The notes beneath the pieces were generated by a model, which saw only the letters and a program-made list of their open reading frames with translations, did no database searches and had not been told where the DNA came from. A program made the translations under genes and the position numbers. Shown in pieces: positions 25,625 to 34,342 of a stretch of 64,000 nt of DNA. Each line of letters begins with the position of its first letter. Positions within the stretch are counted from its first letter, which is position 1. Source of the DNA: Sphingomonadaceae bacterium (GTDB taxonomy: Bacteria; Pseudomonadota; Alphaproteobacteria; Sphingomonadales; Sphingomonadaceae). The stretch spans positions 186,001-250,000 of the forward strand of contig JANWWL010000006.1 of the NCBI GenBank assembly GCA_025056155.1. The letters are read 5' to 3'.

Positions 25625-26326
25625 ATGGTGCGAACCCCACGCCGGCCCCGACGCCAGTCCTGGCTTGCGGCCGCCACCTTGAGCGTTCTGTTGGGTGCCA
25701 CCGCCTGCACCACCGACCCCGACACGGGCCAGAGGGTGCTCTCGCGCGGAGGCAAGGGCGCCCTGGCCGGGGCCGCAGGGGGGGCCCTGCTGGGTGGGGC
25801 CTTCGGGGGCAAGAAGGGGGCGTTGATCGGTGCTGGCGTGGGCTCGATCGCCGGCGGGGCGGTCGGCGGCTACATGGACCGGCAGGAACGGGCCATGCGC
25901 CAGGCCCTGGCGAACTCGAAGGTAAACGTCGACCGGGAAGGGGACGAGCTCAAGCTCACCTTCCCCGACAACATCACCTTCGACGTCAACTCGGCGATCG
26001 TGCGGCCGGAATTGCGGCCGAGCCTGGAGCAGGTAGCCCGGGTGCTCAACGAATATCCCTCGACCGTGATCGGCGTCTTCGGCCACACCGACAACACGGG
26101 CTCGGCCGAATACAACCAGCGCCTGTCGGAACGGCGGGCGCGGTCGGTCGCCGACACGTTGGTGGGCTTCGGGGTGAACCCGGCCCGCATCGAGACGCGG
26201 GGCTTCGGCTTCAATCAGCCCGTGGCGTCGAACGCGACTCCGGAAGGGCGCGCGCGGAACCGCCGGGTCGAGATCCGGGTGATCCCGGTAAGCCGCGAAG
26301 ACGTGAGCGCCGGCCGGCTGGGCTAA
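25625..26326 (+). CDS. OmpA-family lipoprotein with glycine-zipper region
   Basis: This 233-residue outer-membrane lipoprotein starts at the ATG at 25625. The signal ends in a lipobox (LGATAC). A glycine-rich zipper segment follows at about residues 45-90 (ALAGAAGGALLGGAFGG). The OmpA C-like peptidoglycan-binding domain spans about 105-225, with VFGHTDNTGSAEYN, LSERRARSV and the closing NRRVEIR. It likely ties the outer membrane to the cell wall. It is divergent from the CNNM/CBS gene and convergent with pheT across 7 bp. A GTG at 25601 is a less likely start. Confidence 0.9.
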   Translation: MVRTPRRPRRQSWLAAATLSVLLGATACTTDPDTGQRVLSRGGKGALAGAAGGALLGGAFGGKKGALIGAGVGSIAGGAVGGYMDRQERAMRQALANSKVNVDREGDELKLTFPDNITFDVNSAIVRPELRPSLEQVARVLNEYPSTVIGVFGHTDNTGSAEYNQRLSERRARSVADTLVGFGVNPARIETRGFGFNQPVASNATPEGRARNRRVEIRVIPVSREDVSAGRLG

Positions 26327-26333
26327 GGCCGGC

Positions 26334-28688
26334 TCAAGCCCTCAGCCGTGCGCCCACGCTGGCGGCAGCCGCCTCGACGCGGGCGCGGAACGCGTCGAGC
26401 TCCGCCTCGGTCAGGGTGTGCGTGCGGGGCTGCAGCCGCACGGAAAGGGCCAGGCTCACCTCGCCTTCGGGCACGCCGGGCCCCGTGAAGCGGTCGAACA
26501 GCCGCACCTCGACCACGAGATCAGGGTCGGCGGCCGCCACGGCCCGTACCAGGCGTTCGGCCGGCAGCCCCTGGGGCACCAGGAACGCGAAGTCGCGCAC
26601 CAGTGGCTGAAAGGGCGACGGCGCGTAGGCCGGGCGTTCGCGTGCGGGCGCGGGCCAGGCGTCGAGGAACAGTTCGGCCACGGCCGTGGCCGGCAGGTCG
26701 TGCGCTTGGGCCAGGGTGGGGTGGAGTTCGCCAAGCTCGGCCAAGGTCACCCCGTCCCGCACCAGGCGAACGGAGCGCCCCGGATGGAAGTGCTCCGGAA
26801 GGCCGCCCTCCACCGTCGTCACCTCGGTGGCGGAAAGGCCCCAGGCCTCGAGGGCGGCAAGCGTCGCCGCCTTGGCGTCGAAGGCGGAGGCCTGCCGCGC
26901 CGGGCCCCGTCGCCAGTCGCGGGGCGAAAGCTCGCCCGCCAGCACGAGGGCGGCCGTCAGCCGCTCGCCTTCTGCCCGGTACCGCCGGCCGATCTCGAAC
27001 AGGGCGACACCAGGTGCCGCCCGGGCGAGGTTGCGCTGGGCGGCCGCCACGAGACCGGGCAACAGCGACGGCCGCATTACGGCGAGCTCTGCCGACAGGG
27101 GATTCAAGAGCCGACACGTCGCCCCGCCGAAGGCCTGGGCTTGCGCCTCGGCCACGAAGCTCCAGGTGATCGCCTCGGCCAGGCCGCAGGCGGCCAGGGC
27201 GCGGCGGACGACGCGTTCGATCCGCTGGGTGGGTGTCGCCACCGGGCGGGCCACGCCCGGCGCGCGGGGCAGGGGCGCGGCCGGCACGCGCTCCAGGCCC
27301 TCGATGCGCACGATCTCGGCCACGAGGTCGGCAGGTCCCTCGATGTCGCGGCGGAAGCTCGGGGGCCGCACCTCGCCCGCCGCGAGGGAAAACCCCAGGG
27401 CCTCGAGGATCTCCCGCTGGCGGGCGGGCGGCACGTCCAGGCCCGCCAGACGCCGGACCGCCTCGGGTGCGAAGGGGATCGAGCGGCGGGCGACGGGTGG
27501 GGCGCCGGCGCGGACGGCCTCGCTCACCACGCCCCCGGCCAGCTCCCGCATCAGGTGGGCGGCGAGAGTGAGCCCAGGGTCGACGAACTCGGGGTCCACA
27601 CCTCGCTCGAAACGCAGCCGGGCTTCCGAGACGATCCCCAGCCGGCGCCCGGCGGCACCGATCCGGGCGGGGGAGAACCAGGCGGCCTCGATCAGCACGT
27701 CGGTGGTCCTCTCGCCCACCCCCGAATCCCGGCCGCCCATGATGCCGCCGATGTCGTGCACCGCCCGGCGATCGGCGATCACGCACACGTCGGGGTCGAG
27801 CGCGTAGCTCCGCCCGTCGAGGGCTTCCAGCCGCTCGCCGGCGCGGGCCCGCCGCGCCACCAGCTCGCCGTCGAGGGTGGCGAGGTCGTAGACGTGGAGT
27901 GGGCGGCCGTAGGCGATCGTCATGTAGTTGGTGACGTCCACCAGCGCCGAGATGGGCCGCAGGCCCGCCTGGCACAGCAGGGTCTGCAACCAGGCGGGCG
28001 ACGGGCCGTTTCGGGCCCCCAGCAAGGCGCGGGCGAAGAAGGCCGGGCAGCCGTCGGGGTCCTCGATGCGCACGGGCAAGGGGCAGGGGGGGCCGGGCGG
28101 CAGCTCCGGCACGACGAGCGGGCGCAGCCGGCCCAGACCCGCCGCCGCGAGGTCGCGCGCGATGCCGCGCACCGACAGGCAGTCGGCCCGGTTGGGGGTG
28201 ATCGCAAGGTCGAGCACGGGGGTGTCGAGGCCCGCCCAACGGGCCCAGGGGGCCCCGACCGGCGCATCGGCCGGCAGCTCCACGATTCCGTCGTGGTCGT
28301 CGCCCACGCCGAGCTCGCGGGCCGAACACATCATGCCCCGCGATTCGACACCTCGGATGGTGGCCACGCCCAGCACCTGGCCCGTGGCCGGGATCCGGGC
28401 GCCCGGCGGGGCAAACACCCCCACCAGTCCTTCGCGCGCGTTGGGCGCGCCGCACACGACGGGGATCGGTTCGCCCAGCCCCGCATCGACGCGAAGCAGC
28501 TTCAGCCGATTCGCCCCAGGGTGGGGGGCGGCCTCGATCACCCGGGCGATCCGGAACGGCCGCAGCGCCTCCGCCGGATCGTCGATCGCCTCCACCTCGA
28601 GGCCCAGGCGGGTCAGCGTCTCGGCGATCCGATGTGCGTCGGCGTCGAAGTCGAGCTCGCGGGCCAGCCAGGCGAGGGGTAACCGCAT
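26334..28688 (-). CDS. pheT: Phenylalanine-tRNA ligase beta subunit
   Basis: This 784-residue beta chain of the alpha2-beta2 enzyme charges tRNA-Phe. The B1/EMAP-like tRNA-binding domain is at about 40-150 (VVCGAPNAREG...FAPPGARIPATG). The B3/B4 editing domain reads DVTNYMTIAYGRPLHVYD, the B5 domain lies near 400-470, and the C-terminal ferredoxin-like anticodon-binding domain (B8) spans about 690-784. It starts 9 bp after pheS and ends 7 bp from the convergent ompA-like gene. Confidence 0.96.
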   Translation of the reverse strand: MRLPLAWLARELDFDADAHRIAETLTRLGLEVEAIDDPAEALRPFRIARVIEAAPHPGANRLKLLRVDAGLGEPIPVVCGAPNAREGLVGVFAPPGARIPATGQVLGVATIRGVESRGMMCSARELGVGDDHDGIVELPADAPVGAPWARWAGLDTPVLDLAITPNRADCLSVRGIARDLAAAGLGRLRPLVVPELPPGPPCPLPVRIEDPDGCPAFFARALLGARNGPSPAWLQTLLCQAGLRPISALVDVTNYMTIAYGRPLHVYDLATLDGELVARRARAGERLEALDGRSYALDPDVCVIADRRAVHDIGGIMGGRDSGVGERTTDVLIEAAWFSPARIGAAGRRLGIVSEARLRFERGVDPEFVDPGLTLAAHLMRELAGGVVSEAVRAGAPPVARRSIPFAPEAVRRLAGLDVPPARQREILEALGFSLAAGEVRPPSFRRDIEGPADLVAEIVRIEGLERVPAAPLPRAPGVARPVATPTQRIERVVRRALAACGLAEAITWSFVAEAQAQAFGGATCRLLNPLSAELAVMRPSLLPGLVAAAQRNLARAAPGVALFEIGRRYRAEGERLTAALVLAGELSPRDWRRGPARQASAFDAKAATLAALEAWGLSATEVTTVEGGLPEHFHPGRSVRLVRDGVTLAELGELHPTLAQAHDLPATAVAELFLDAWPAPARERPAYAPSPFQPLVRDFAFLVPQGLPAERLVRAVAAADPDLVVEVRLFDRFTGPGVPEGEVSLALSVRLQPRTHTLTEAELDAFRARVEAAAASVGARLRA

Positions 28689-28697
28689 CGGGACCTC

Positions 28698-29771
28698 TCA
28701 GGCCGAAAGGCCCAGGGCGAGTGACGGCGCGCGTAGGGCCGAGAAGCCGAAATGGGCAAGCCAGCGCAGGTCGGCGTCGAAGAAGGCGCGCAGGTCGGTC
28801 ATGCCATATTTCAGCATGGCCAGCCGGTCGATGCCGCAGCCGAAGGCGAAGCCCTGCCAGCGCTCGGGATCGATTCCGCAGTTGGCCAGCACCCGGGGAT
28901 GCACCATGCCCGCCCCCAGGATCTCGAGCCACTGGCCCTCGCCCCCGATCACGAGCCGCCCCCCTTCGCGCCGGCACCCGACGTCGACCTCGACCGACGG
29001 CTCGGTGAAGGGGAAGAAACTCGGGCGGAAGCGCAGCGTCACCGCCTCCACCTCGAAGAAGGCCTTCACGAACGTCTCGAGCGTCCAGCGCAGGTGGCCC
29101 AGATGCACGTCGCGATCCACGACGAGGCCTTCCACCTGGTGAAACATGGGCGTGTGGGTGGCATCCGAATCCGCCCGGTAAACCCGCCCCGGGGCCACGA
29201 TGCGGATGGGCGGGGCCGTGGCGGTCATGGTGCGGATCTGGACGGGAGAGGTATGGGTACGCAGCAGCCGCCCGTCGGTCAAGTAGAAGGTGTCGTGCAT
29301 CGCCCGGGCGGGATGCTCAGGGGGAATGTTGAGCGCGGTGAAGTTGTGCCAGTCGTCCTCGATTTCGGGGCCTTCGGCCATGGCGAAGCCTAAGTCGGCG
29401 AAGATTTCCAAAAGCTCTTCCACGACCCGGGTGACGGGGTGGAGCGTGCCCGGCCGCGGTGGCTCGGCGGGCAGCGAGAGGTCTTCGCGTTCGGCCACGA
29501 GCCGGCGGGCGAGCGCCTCGCGCTCGAGGACGGCCTTGCGCGCTTCGAGGGCGCTCGTCAGCTCGTCGCGCAGGCGCTGGTAGACGGGGGCCCGCACCCG
29601 CCGCTCATCGGGGGCAAGCGCGCCCAGGGTCTTGAGCAGAGCGGTCACTTCACCCGCCCGGCCGAGCGCGCGCACGCGGACGGCTTCGAGCTCCTCGAGC
29701 GTTCGGGCGGCGGCGATCGCGGCCGACAAGCGGAGGCGCAACGCCTCGGCTGCGCTGGCGGCGTCGGTCAC
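28698..29771 (-). CDS. pheS: Phenylalanine-tRNA ligase alpha subunit
   Basis: This 357-residue catalytic subunit starts at a GTG (29771). The N-terminal coiled-coil region spans about 10-90. Class II motifs are [19 protein letters not shown] with [16 protein letters not shown] (motif 1 region), [11 protein letters not shown] and [20 protein letters not shown] (motif 2), and the closing [17 protein letters not shown] (motif 3). It lies between rplT and pheT in the classical order. The open frame continues to 29990, but that part overlaps rplT and is not family-like. Confidence 0.95.
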   Translation of the reverse strand: MTDAASAAEALRLRLSAAIAAARTLEELEAVRVRALGRAGEVTALLKTLGALAPDERRVRAPVYQRLRDELTSALEARKAVLEREALARRLVAEREDLSLPAEPPRPGTLHPVTRVVEELLEIFADLGFAMAEGPEIEDDWHNFTALNIPPEHPARAMHDTFYLTDGRLLRTHTSPVQIRTMTATAPPIRIVAPGRVYRADSDATHTPMFHQVEGLVVDRDVHLGHLRWTLETFVKAFFEVEAVTLRFRPSFFPFTEPSVEVDVGCRREGGRLVIGGEGQWLEILGAGMVHPRVLANCGIDPERWQGFAFGCGIDRLAMLKYGMTDLRAFFDADLRWLAHFGFSALRAPSLALGLSA

Positions 29772-29797
29772 GAGGGGCCGGGCCCGGGGGCCGGCCC

Positions 29798-30169
29798 TCA
29801 GGCGGGCGACGCCCCGGCCAGGGCCGCCTTCACCTGCTGGGCGATGGCGGCGAAGACCGCCGGCTCGGCGAAGGCCAGATCGGCCAGGATCTTCCGGTCG
29901 ATCTCGAGGCCCGCCCGCTTCACGCCGTGGATGAAGCGACCGTAGGTGAGCCCATGTTCCCGGGCCGCCGCGTTGATGCGCTGGATCCACAGGGCGCGGA
30001 ATTCCCGCTTGCGGTTCCGCCGGTCGCGATAGGCGTATTGGCCGGCCTTCTCGACCGCCTGCCGGGCAACCCGGATCGTGTTCTTGCGCCGCCCGTAGTA
30101 ACCCTTGGCCTGGGCCAGGACCCGCTTGTGCCGAGCGCGTGCCGTGACGCCGCGCTTCACGCGTGCCAT
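29798..30169 (-). CDS. rplT: 50S ribosomal protein L20
   Basis: This 123-residue protein is complete from [16 protein letters not shown] through the [20 protein letters not shown] helix to the C-terminal globular part ([20 protein letters not shown]). L20 is needed early in 50S assembly and in several bacteria represses its own operon. It is 10 bp downstream of rpmI and 26 bp upstream of pheS. Confidence 0.97.
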   Translation of the reverse strand: MARVKRGVTARARHKRVLAQAKGYYGRRKNTIRVARQAVEKAGQYAYRDRRNRKREFRALWIQRINAAAREHGLTYGRFIHGVKRAGLEIDRKILADLAFAEPAVFAAIAQQVKAALAGASPA

Positions 30170-30179
30170 CGGCGCCCTC

Positions 30180-30383
30180 CTACTTCAGCCCATAGGGCGC
30201 CCAGCGCTTCACCGCGGGCGCATCCGCCGCCGAAAGCACCGACGTGCCGCGGTTGGTGCGGACATACTTGCCGTTGTGGCTGATGAGGCGGTGGCGCTTG
30301 CCCGCCACGCCGTGCAGCACCTTGCCCGTGGCGGTGATCTTGAACCGTTTCTTGACCCCGCTTTTGGTCTTGAGCTTGGGCAT
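30180..30383 (-). CDS. rpmI: 50S ribosomal protein L35
   Basis: This 67-residue basic protein reads [20 protein letters not shown] at the start and has the L35 pattern of basic residues ([15 protein letters not shown]). The open frame extends far upstream but only as GC-biased noise, and the ATG at 30383 fits the family exactly. infC usually precedes rpmI in bacteria but is not present here. Confidence 0.95.
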   Translation of the reverse strand: MPKLKTKSGVKKRFKITATGKVLHGVAGKRHRLISHNGKYVRTNRGTSVLSAADAPAVKRWAPYGLK

Positions 30384-30754
30384 CTTCGTCTCCGTGGCGC
30401 GGGGTCTCGGGCGCCGCCCTTGGGTGTGGGAAGGGGCGGGTGGGACCGCGGCGCGCCTGCGCGCGGCCCGATAGGGGCAACGGCCCCGGCGCGCAAGGCC
30501 GGACCGGCCCGCCGCCCGCGCGCCGAACCGCCCCGCCGGCCCGCCCTGCGTCCCGGAACCGCCCTGCCGGCCCGCCGCGCGGCAGCGCCGCAAGCCGACC
30601 CGCCGCCCCACCGCCCGCGCCCGCCCCGGGAGAGCCAGGGCCCTGCCCTCGCAAGCCGCCGCCCGGGCCCGCGCCGCCCCCGGCCTGCCGGCCCGAGCGC
30701 CCGCGGGCCCGACGACCCCCCAGACCCCGACGCTGGCCCGCGCGCCGCCGGCCC
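30384..30754. other. 371-bp GC-rich intergenic region with imperfect repeats
   Basis: No gene is supported here. The sequence is dominated by C/G runs and has an imperfect direct repeat of about 31 bp around 30525-30590 (core AACCGCCC(C/T)GCCGGCCCGCC). The minus strand must contain the promoter and leader of the rpmI operon. I see no clear infC-like or L20-operator structure in it. Confidence 0.5.
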
Positions 30755-31315
30755 TCAGGCCCGCCCAGCTCCGGCCGAGAGCATCGCCACGTCGACGCCT
30801 GCCTCGCGGAAGGCGCGCTGCCACCGCTCCGCGGTGGGGGTGGCGAAGATGAGGTCGAGCGAGCCCGGGCAGGTGAACCAGCCCGGCATCGACAGCTCCT
30901 GTTCCAGCTGGCCTTCCCCCCAGCCGGCGTAGCCCAGCGCCACCACCCAATGCCGGGGCCCGCGGCCGCGGGCGATGGCTTCCAGCACGTCGCGCGTGGC
31001 CGTCAGCGCCCAGCGCCCGGCCACGAAGCGCGTGTCCTGGCCGGCGAAGTCGGGCGTGTGGAGCACGAAGCCCCGGTTGGGCTCCACGGGCCCGCCCGCC
31101 AGCACGGGCACGGGCGGCGTCTCGCCGGGGTCGACGTCGAGCTGGCGCATCAGGTCGGGAACCGTAAGCCCCTCGATTTCGGCGTGCAGGCACAGGCCGA
31201 AGGCGCCGCCGGCGTCGTGCGCGCACATCGCCACCACCGACCGGGCGAAGCGCGGATCCGGCATCCCGGGCATCGCCAGCAGGAACTGGCCGGACAGATA
31301 GGGAGGGCCGTCCAC
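30755..31315 (-). CDS. YqgE/AlgH family protein
   Basis: This 186-residue protein of the YqgE/AlgH (DUF179) family has the motifs [20 protein letters not shown] at the start, [26 protein letters not shown] and [16 protein letters not shown]. The family function is unsettled, and AlgH was once named a transcriptional regulator. The start is a GTG at 31315 with AGAGGA about 6 bases upstream. It is divergent from the peroxiredoxin gene across 95 bp. Confidence 0.9.
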   Translation of the reverse strand: MDGPPYLSGQFLLAMPGMPDPRFARSVVAMCAHDAGGAFGLCLHAEIEGLTVPDLMRQLDVDPGETPPVPVLAGGPVEPNRGFVLHTPDFAGQDTRFVAGRWALTATRDVLEAIARGRGPRHWVVALGYAGWGEGQLEQELSMPGWFTCPGSLDLIFATPTAERWQRAFREAGVDVAMLSAGAGRA

Positions 31316-31410
31316 GGCGTTCCTCTAGCGGCGCGGCCGGCCGCTGACCAGGTGGCGCCGCGTTCACGCCGGTGGCAAGGGGGCGGCACAACGACGGAGG
31401 AGAATCGCCG

Positions 31411-31896
31411 ATGCCGATCGCCAAGGGAGACCGGGTGCCAACCGCGACGCTGATGCGGATGGGGCCCAACGGGCCCGAGCCGGTGGTGACCGACGACCTG
31501 TTCCGCGGCCGCACCGTCGCCCTGTTCGCGGTCCCCGGGGCCTACACCCCCACCTGTTCCGCCCGGCATCTGCCCGGCTTCATCGAGAAGGCCGACGAGA
31601 TCCGGGCCAAGGGCGTGGACGAGATCGTGTGCGTGGCCGTGAACGACGTGTTCGTGATGGACGCCTGGGGCAAGTCGGCGGGGGCGGACGGCAAGGTGAC
31701 GATGCTGGCCGACGGCAACGGGGAGTTCACCAAGGCCTTGGGCCTCGAGATGGACGCTTCGCGCTTCGGCATGGGACTGCGCTCGCAGCGCTACTCGATG
31801 CTGGTGAAGGACGGGGTGGTGGCCGAGCTCAACGTCGAAGAGCCGATGGCGTTTCGCGTGTCGTCGGCCGAATACCTGGTGGGCCAGCTGGGCTGA
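31411..31896 (+). CDS. Peroxiredoxin (Prx5-type)
   Basis: This 161-residue thiol peroxidase of the Prx5 group reduces hydroperoxides. The peroxidatic cysteine is in [16 protein letters not shown] (near residue 49). The partner motifs [14 protein letters not shown] and [11 protein letters not shown] are typical. No second clear resolving cysteine of the 2-Cys type stands out, so it may use glutathione or glutaredoxin. GGAGGAG lies 7-13 bases before the ATG. The dienelactone hydrolase gene follows after 8 bp. Confidence 0.92.
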   Translation: MPIAKGDRVPTATLMRMGPNGPEPVVTDDLFRGRTVALFAVPGAYTPTCSARHLPGFIEKADEIRAKGVDEIVCVAVNDVFVMDAWGKSAGADGKVTMLADGNGEFTKALGLEMDASRFGMGLRSQRYSMLVKDGVVAELNVEEPMAFRVSSAEYLVGQLG

Positions 31897-31904
31897 AGGG
31901 GAGC

Positions 31905-32630
31905 ATGGGGATGGTGACGGTATCCGACCTGGAATATTTCGACGGCGACCAGCGCTGCCTGGGCGTGCTGGCCGTGCCCAGCGGTGCGGGCCCGTTCCCC
32001 GGCGTGGTCGCCGTGCACGAGGCCTGGGGCCTGGGCGCCCAGGTGCAGCGGCGCGTGCGCATGCTGGCCGAGCTGGGCTATGTGGCCCTGGCGGCCGACA
32101 TCTTCGGCGACCGCCACATTCCGTCCGGCCCGCCCGAAGCCTTCGAGATCATCGGCCGGTGGTTGGCCGACCGGCTGGCCTTGCGGCGGCGGGCGGGGGC
32201 GGCCGTGGCCGCGCTCAAGGCCCAGGCCGCCTGCGACGGGCGGATCGCCGCCATCGGCTACTGCTTCGGCGGCTCGACCGTGCTCGAGCTGGCGCGGGGC
32301 GGCAACCCGGACGTGAAGGGCGTGGTGAGCTTCCATGGAGCCTTGGACACGCCGCTCAAGGCCGAGGCCGGCCAAGTGCACGCCAAGATCTTGGTGTGTC
32401 ACGGCGCGGAGGATCCCCTGGTGCCGCACGAGCAGCTGAACGCCTTCCTGGCCGAGATGGCCGCCGCCGGGGCCGACTGCCAGACGATCTGCTACACGGG
32501 CGCCCAGCACAGCTTCACCAATCCCGAGGCCAACGGCACGGTGATCCCGGGCGTCATCTACCACGAGCGCACCGACCGGCGGTCGTGGGCGGCCATGCAG
32601 GACTTCTTCGCCCGCGAGGTCTTCGCCTGA
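31905..32630 (+). CDS. Dienelactone hydrolase family protein
   Basis: This 241-residue alpha/beta hydrolase has the dienelactone-hydrolase triad: the cysteine nucleophile in GYCFGGS (near residue 119), the aspartate in GAEDPLVP, and the histidine in AQHSFTN. VHEAWGLG near residue 35 supplies the conserved glutamate. The role here is unclear, because no other aromatic-degradation genes of the chlorocatechol type are present. The ATG at 31905 has AAGGGGAG just before it, and an ATG two codons later is possible. The gene is probably cotranscribed with the peroxiredoxin. Confidence 0.88.
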   Translation: MGMVTVSDLEYFDGDQRCLGVLAVPSGAGPFPGVVAVHEAWGLGAQVQRRVRMLAELGYVALAADIFGDRHIPSGPPEAFEIIGRWLADRLALRRRAGAAVAALKAQAACDGRIAAIGYCFGGSTVLELARGGNPDVKGVVSFHGALDTPLKAEAGQVHAKILVCHGAEDPLVPHEQLNAFLAEMAAAGADCQTICYTGAQHSFTNPEANGTVIPGVIYHERTDRRSWAAMQDFFAREVFA

Positions 32631-32634
32631 CGCC

Positions 32635-32665
32635 CCAGGCCCGGCCGGTCTTTCGGCCGGCCTGG
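32635..32665. terminator. Hairpin downstream of the hydrolase gene
   Basis: A 12-bp stem with a single bulged C (arms 32635-32647 and 32654-32665, loop GTCTTT) begins 5 bp after the hydrolase stop. It probably ends the peroxiredoxin-hydrolase transcript. It has no following T run. The remaining 140 bp to dapD are GC-rich with no gene. Confidence 0.55.
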
Positions 32666-32805
32666 ATCGCGGGAGGGCCCCCCAAGCGCGCCGGTGCGGG
32701 CGGGAGTTCCTGTCGAGACCGGGGGGCGGGCCGTGCGGCCCGGTTTCGCCTGGCCTCGGCACGGGGCCGCCGGTGCGGCCCGCCGAACGCCGGGCGGGCC
32801 CGACG

Positions 32806-33636
32806 TCAATCGCGCAGCAGCTCGTTGATGGTCGTCTTGGCGCGCGTGCGCGCATCCACGCGCTTCACGATCACGGCGCAGGCCAGGGCCGGGCCACCGC
32901 CCGGATCGGGCAGGCTGCCCGGCACCACCACCGCATAGGGCGGCACCTCGCCCATGCGCACCTCGCCCGTCGCCCGGTCGACGATGCGAGTGGAGGCCCC
33001 CAGAAACACCCCCATGGCGATCACCGCGCCCTGGCGCACGATCACCCCTTCGGCCACCTCGGCCCGGGCGCCCACGAACACGCCGTCCTCGAGGATGACG
33101 GGGGCCGCCTGCAGCGGCTCCAGCACCCCGCCGATGCCCGCCCCGCCCGAAATGTGGCACCGGGCCCCCACCTGCGCGCAGCTGCCTACCGTCGCCCACG
33201 TGTCGATCATGGTGCCCTCGCCCACGCGCGCGCCCACGTTGACGAAACACGGCATCAGCACCGCCCCCGGCGCCACGTAGGCGCCCCGCCGCACGATCGC
33301 CCCCGGCACCATGCGGAAGCCCGCGCGTGCGAAACGCGAGGCATCCCATCCCTGAGTCTTGAGCGGGACCTTGTCGAAGGCGGGCGCCACCCCCCCCGGC
33401 ATCACGGCCGCCCCCTCGAGCCGAAAGGAGAGCAGCACGGCCTTCTTGATCCATTCGTGCACGATCCAGTGGCCGTCCGGTCCCGGCTCGGCCACCCGCA
33501 GCCGGCCTTCGTCCAGGGCCTCGATCACCGTCTCGACCGCGGCGCGAATCTCCCCTCCCGTGGCCGGCGACAGGCCCTCGCGCTGCGCCCAGGCGCGCTC
33601 GATCGTCTGTCGAAGCGAAGGCGGATCCCACCTCAC
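32806..33636 (-). CDS. dapD: 2,3,4,5-tetrahydropyridine-2,6-dicarboxylate N-succinyltransferase
   Basis: This enzyme succinylates tetrahydrodipicolinate on the way to meso-diaminopimelate and lysine. It is 276 residues from a GTG at 33636. The N-terminal part reads [19 protein letters not shown], and then left-handed beta-helix hexapeptides run from about residue 100 to 240 ([52 protein letters not shown]). The GTG overlaps the TGA of the upstream HAD phosphatase gene, so the two are coupled. The longer open frame through that gene is an artefact. Confidence 0.95.
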   Translation of the reverse strand: MRWDPPSLRQTIERAWAQREGLSPATGGEIRAAVETVIEALDEGRLRVAEPGPDGHWIVHEWIKKAVLLSFRLEGAAVMPGGVAPAFDKVPLKTQGWDASRFARAGFRMVPGAIVRRGAYVAPGAVLMPCFVNVGARVGEGTMIDTWATVGSCAQVGARCHISGGAGIGGVLEPLQAAPVILEDGVFVGARAEVAEGVIVRQGAVIAMGVFLGASTRIVDRATGEVRMGEVPPYAVVVPGSLPDPGGGPALACAVIVKRVDARTRAKTTINELLRD

Positions 33637-34274
33637 GCCACCACCCGCTCCAGGAAGTCGGCGAGCTCCGTGGCTTCGTAGTCCACGAACTCGGGGCCGT
33701 GGCCGAAGGCGCCCCGTTCCGATCCGTTGTCGAGCCAAACGGTCGTCATCCCCAGCGCTTTCGCCGGCCGGAGGTTGTAGGCCATGTCGTCGACCATCAG
33801 GGCCGAATCGGGGCGGATGTCGAAGGTGTCGAGAAGCTCGCGATACGCTCGGGGGTCGGGCTTGGGATGATAGGCCATGGCATGGATGTCGAACAGGCCG
33901 TCGAAACAGTCCTCCACCCCCAGGGCACCCAGCACCTTGAGGGCGTAGGGCCGGTCGCCGTTGGTGAAGACGAACCGGCGCCCGGGCAGCCGCAGCAAGG
34001 CCTGCCGGAGGCGTGGGTCGGGGCTCAAGACCGAGAAGTCGATGTCGTGGACGAAGCTCAGGAAGTCGTGGGGGTCGACGCCATGGCTCAGCATCAGGCC
34101 GCGCAAGGTGGTGCCGTGCTCGTGGAAGTAGCGTTTCTGCACGGCGCGGGCTTCCTCGGGCGGCAGGCCCAACAGGCGGCCCACGTAGGCCTCCATCCGT
34201 CGGTCGATCTGGGCAAACAGGTTGACGCGGGGCGAATAGAGCGTGTTGTCCATGTCGAAGACCCAGGTCTTCAC
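33633..34274 (-). CDS. HAD-superfamily pyrimidine 5'-nucleotidase
   Basis: This 213-residue HAD-IA phosphatase resembles yeast SDT1-type pyrimidine 5'-nucleotidases, which are often found beside dapD in alphaproteobacteria. HAD motifs are FDMDNTLY (I), FTNGD (II), the lysine in [10 protein letters not shown] (III) and MVDDMAYN (IV). The start is taken as the GTG at 34274, just before the conserved beginning. An ATG at 34352 would overlap the divergent protease gene by 10 bp. It is coupled to dapD by a GTGA junction. Confidence 0.88.
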   Translation of the reverse strand: MKTWVFDMDNTLYSPRVNLFAQIDRRMEAYVGRLLGLPPEEARAVQKRYFHEHGTTLRGLMLSHGVDPHDFLSFVHDIDFSVLSPDPRLRQALLRLPGRRFVFTNGDRPYALKVLGALGVEDCFDGLFDIHAMAYHPKPDPRAYRELLDTFDIRPDSALMVDDMAYNLRPAKALGMTTVWLDNGSERGAFGHGPEFVDYEATELADFLERVVA

Positions 34275-34342
34275 ATGGCCAAGGCTCGGCGACCGGACGG
34301 GTGCTGCCGTGCGCACGGGCGCGCCCTTGGCAGGAACCGCGT

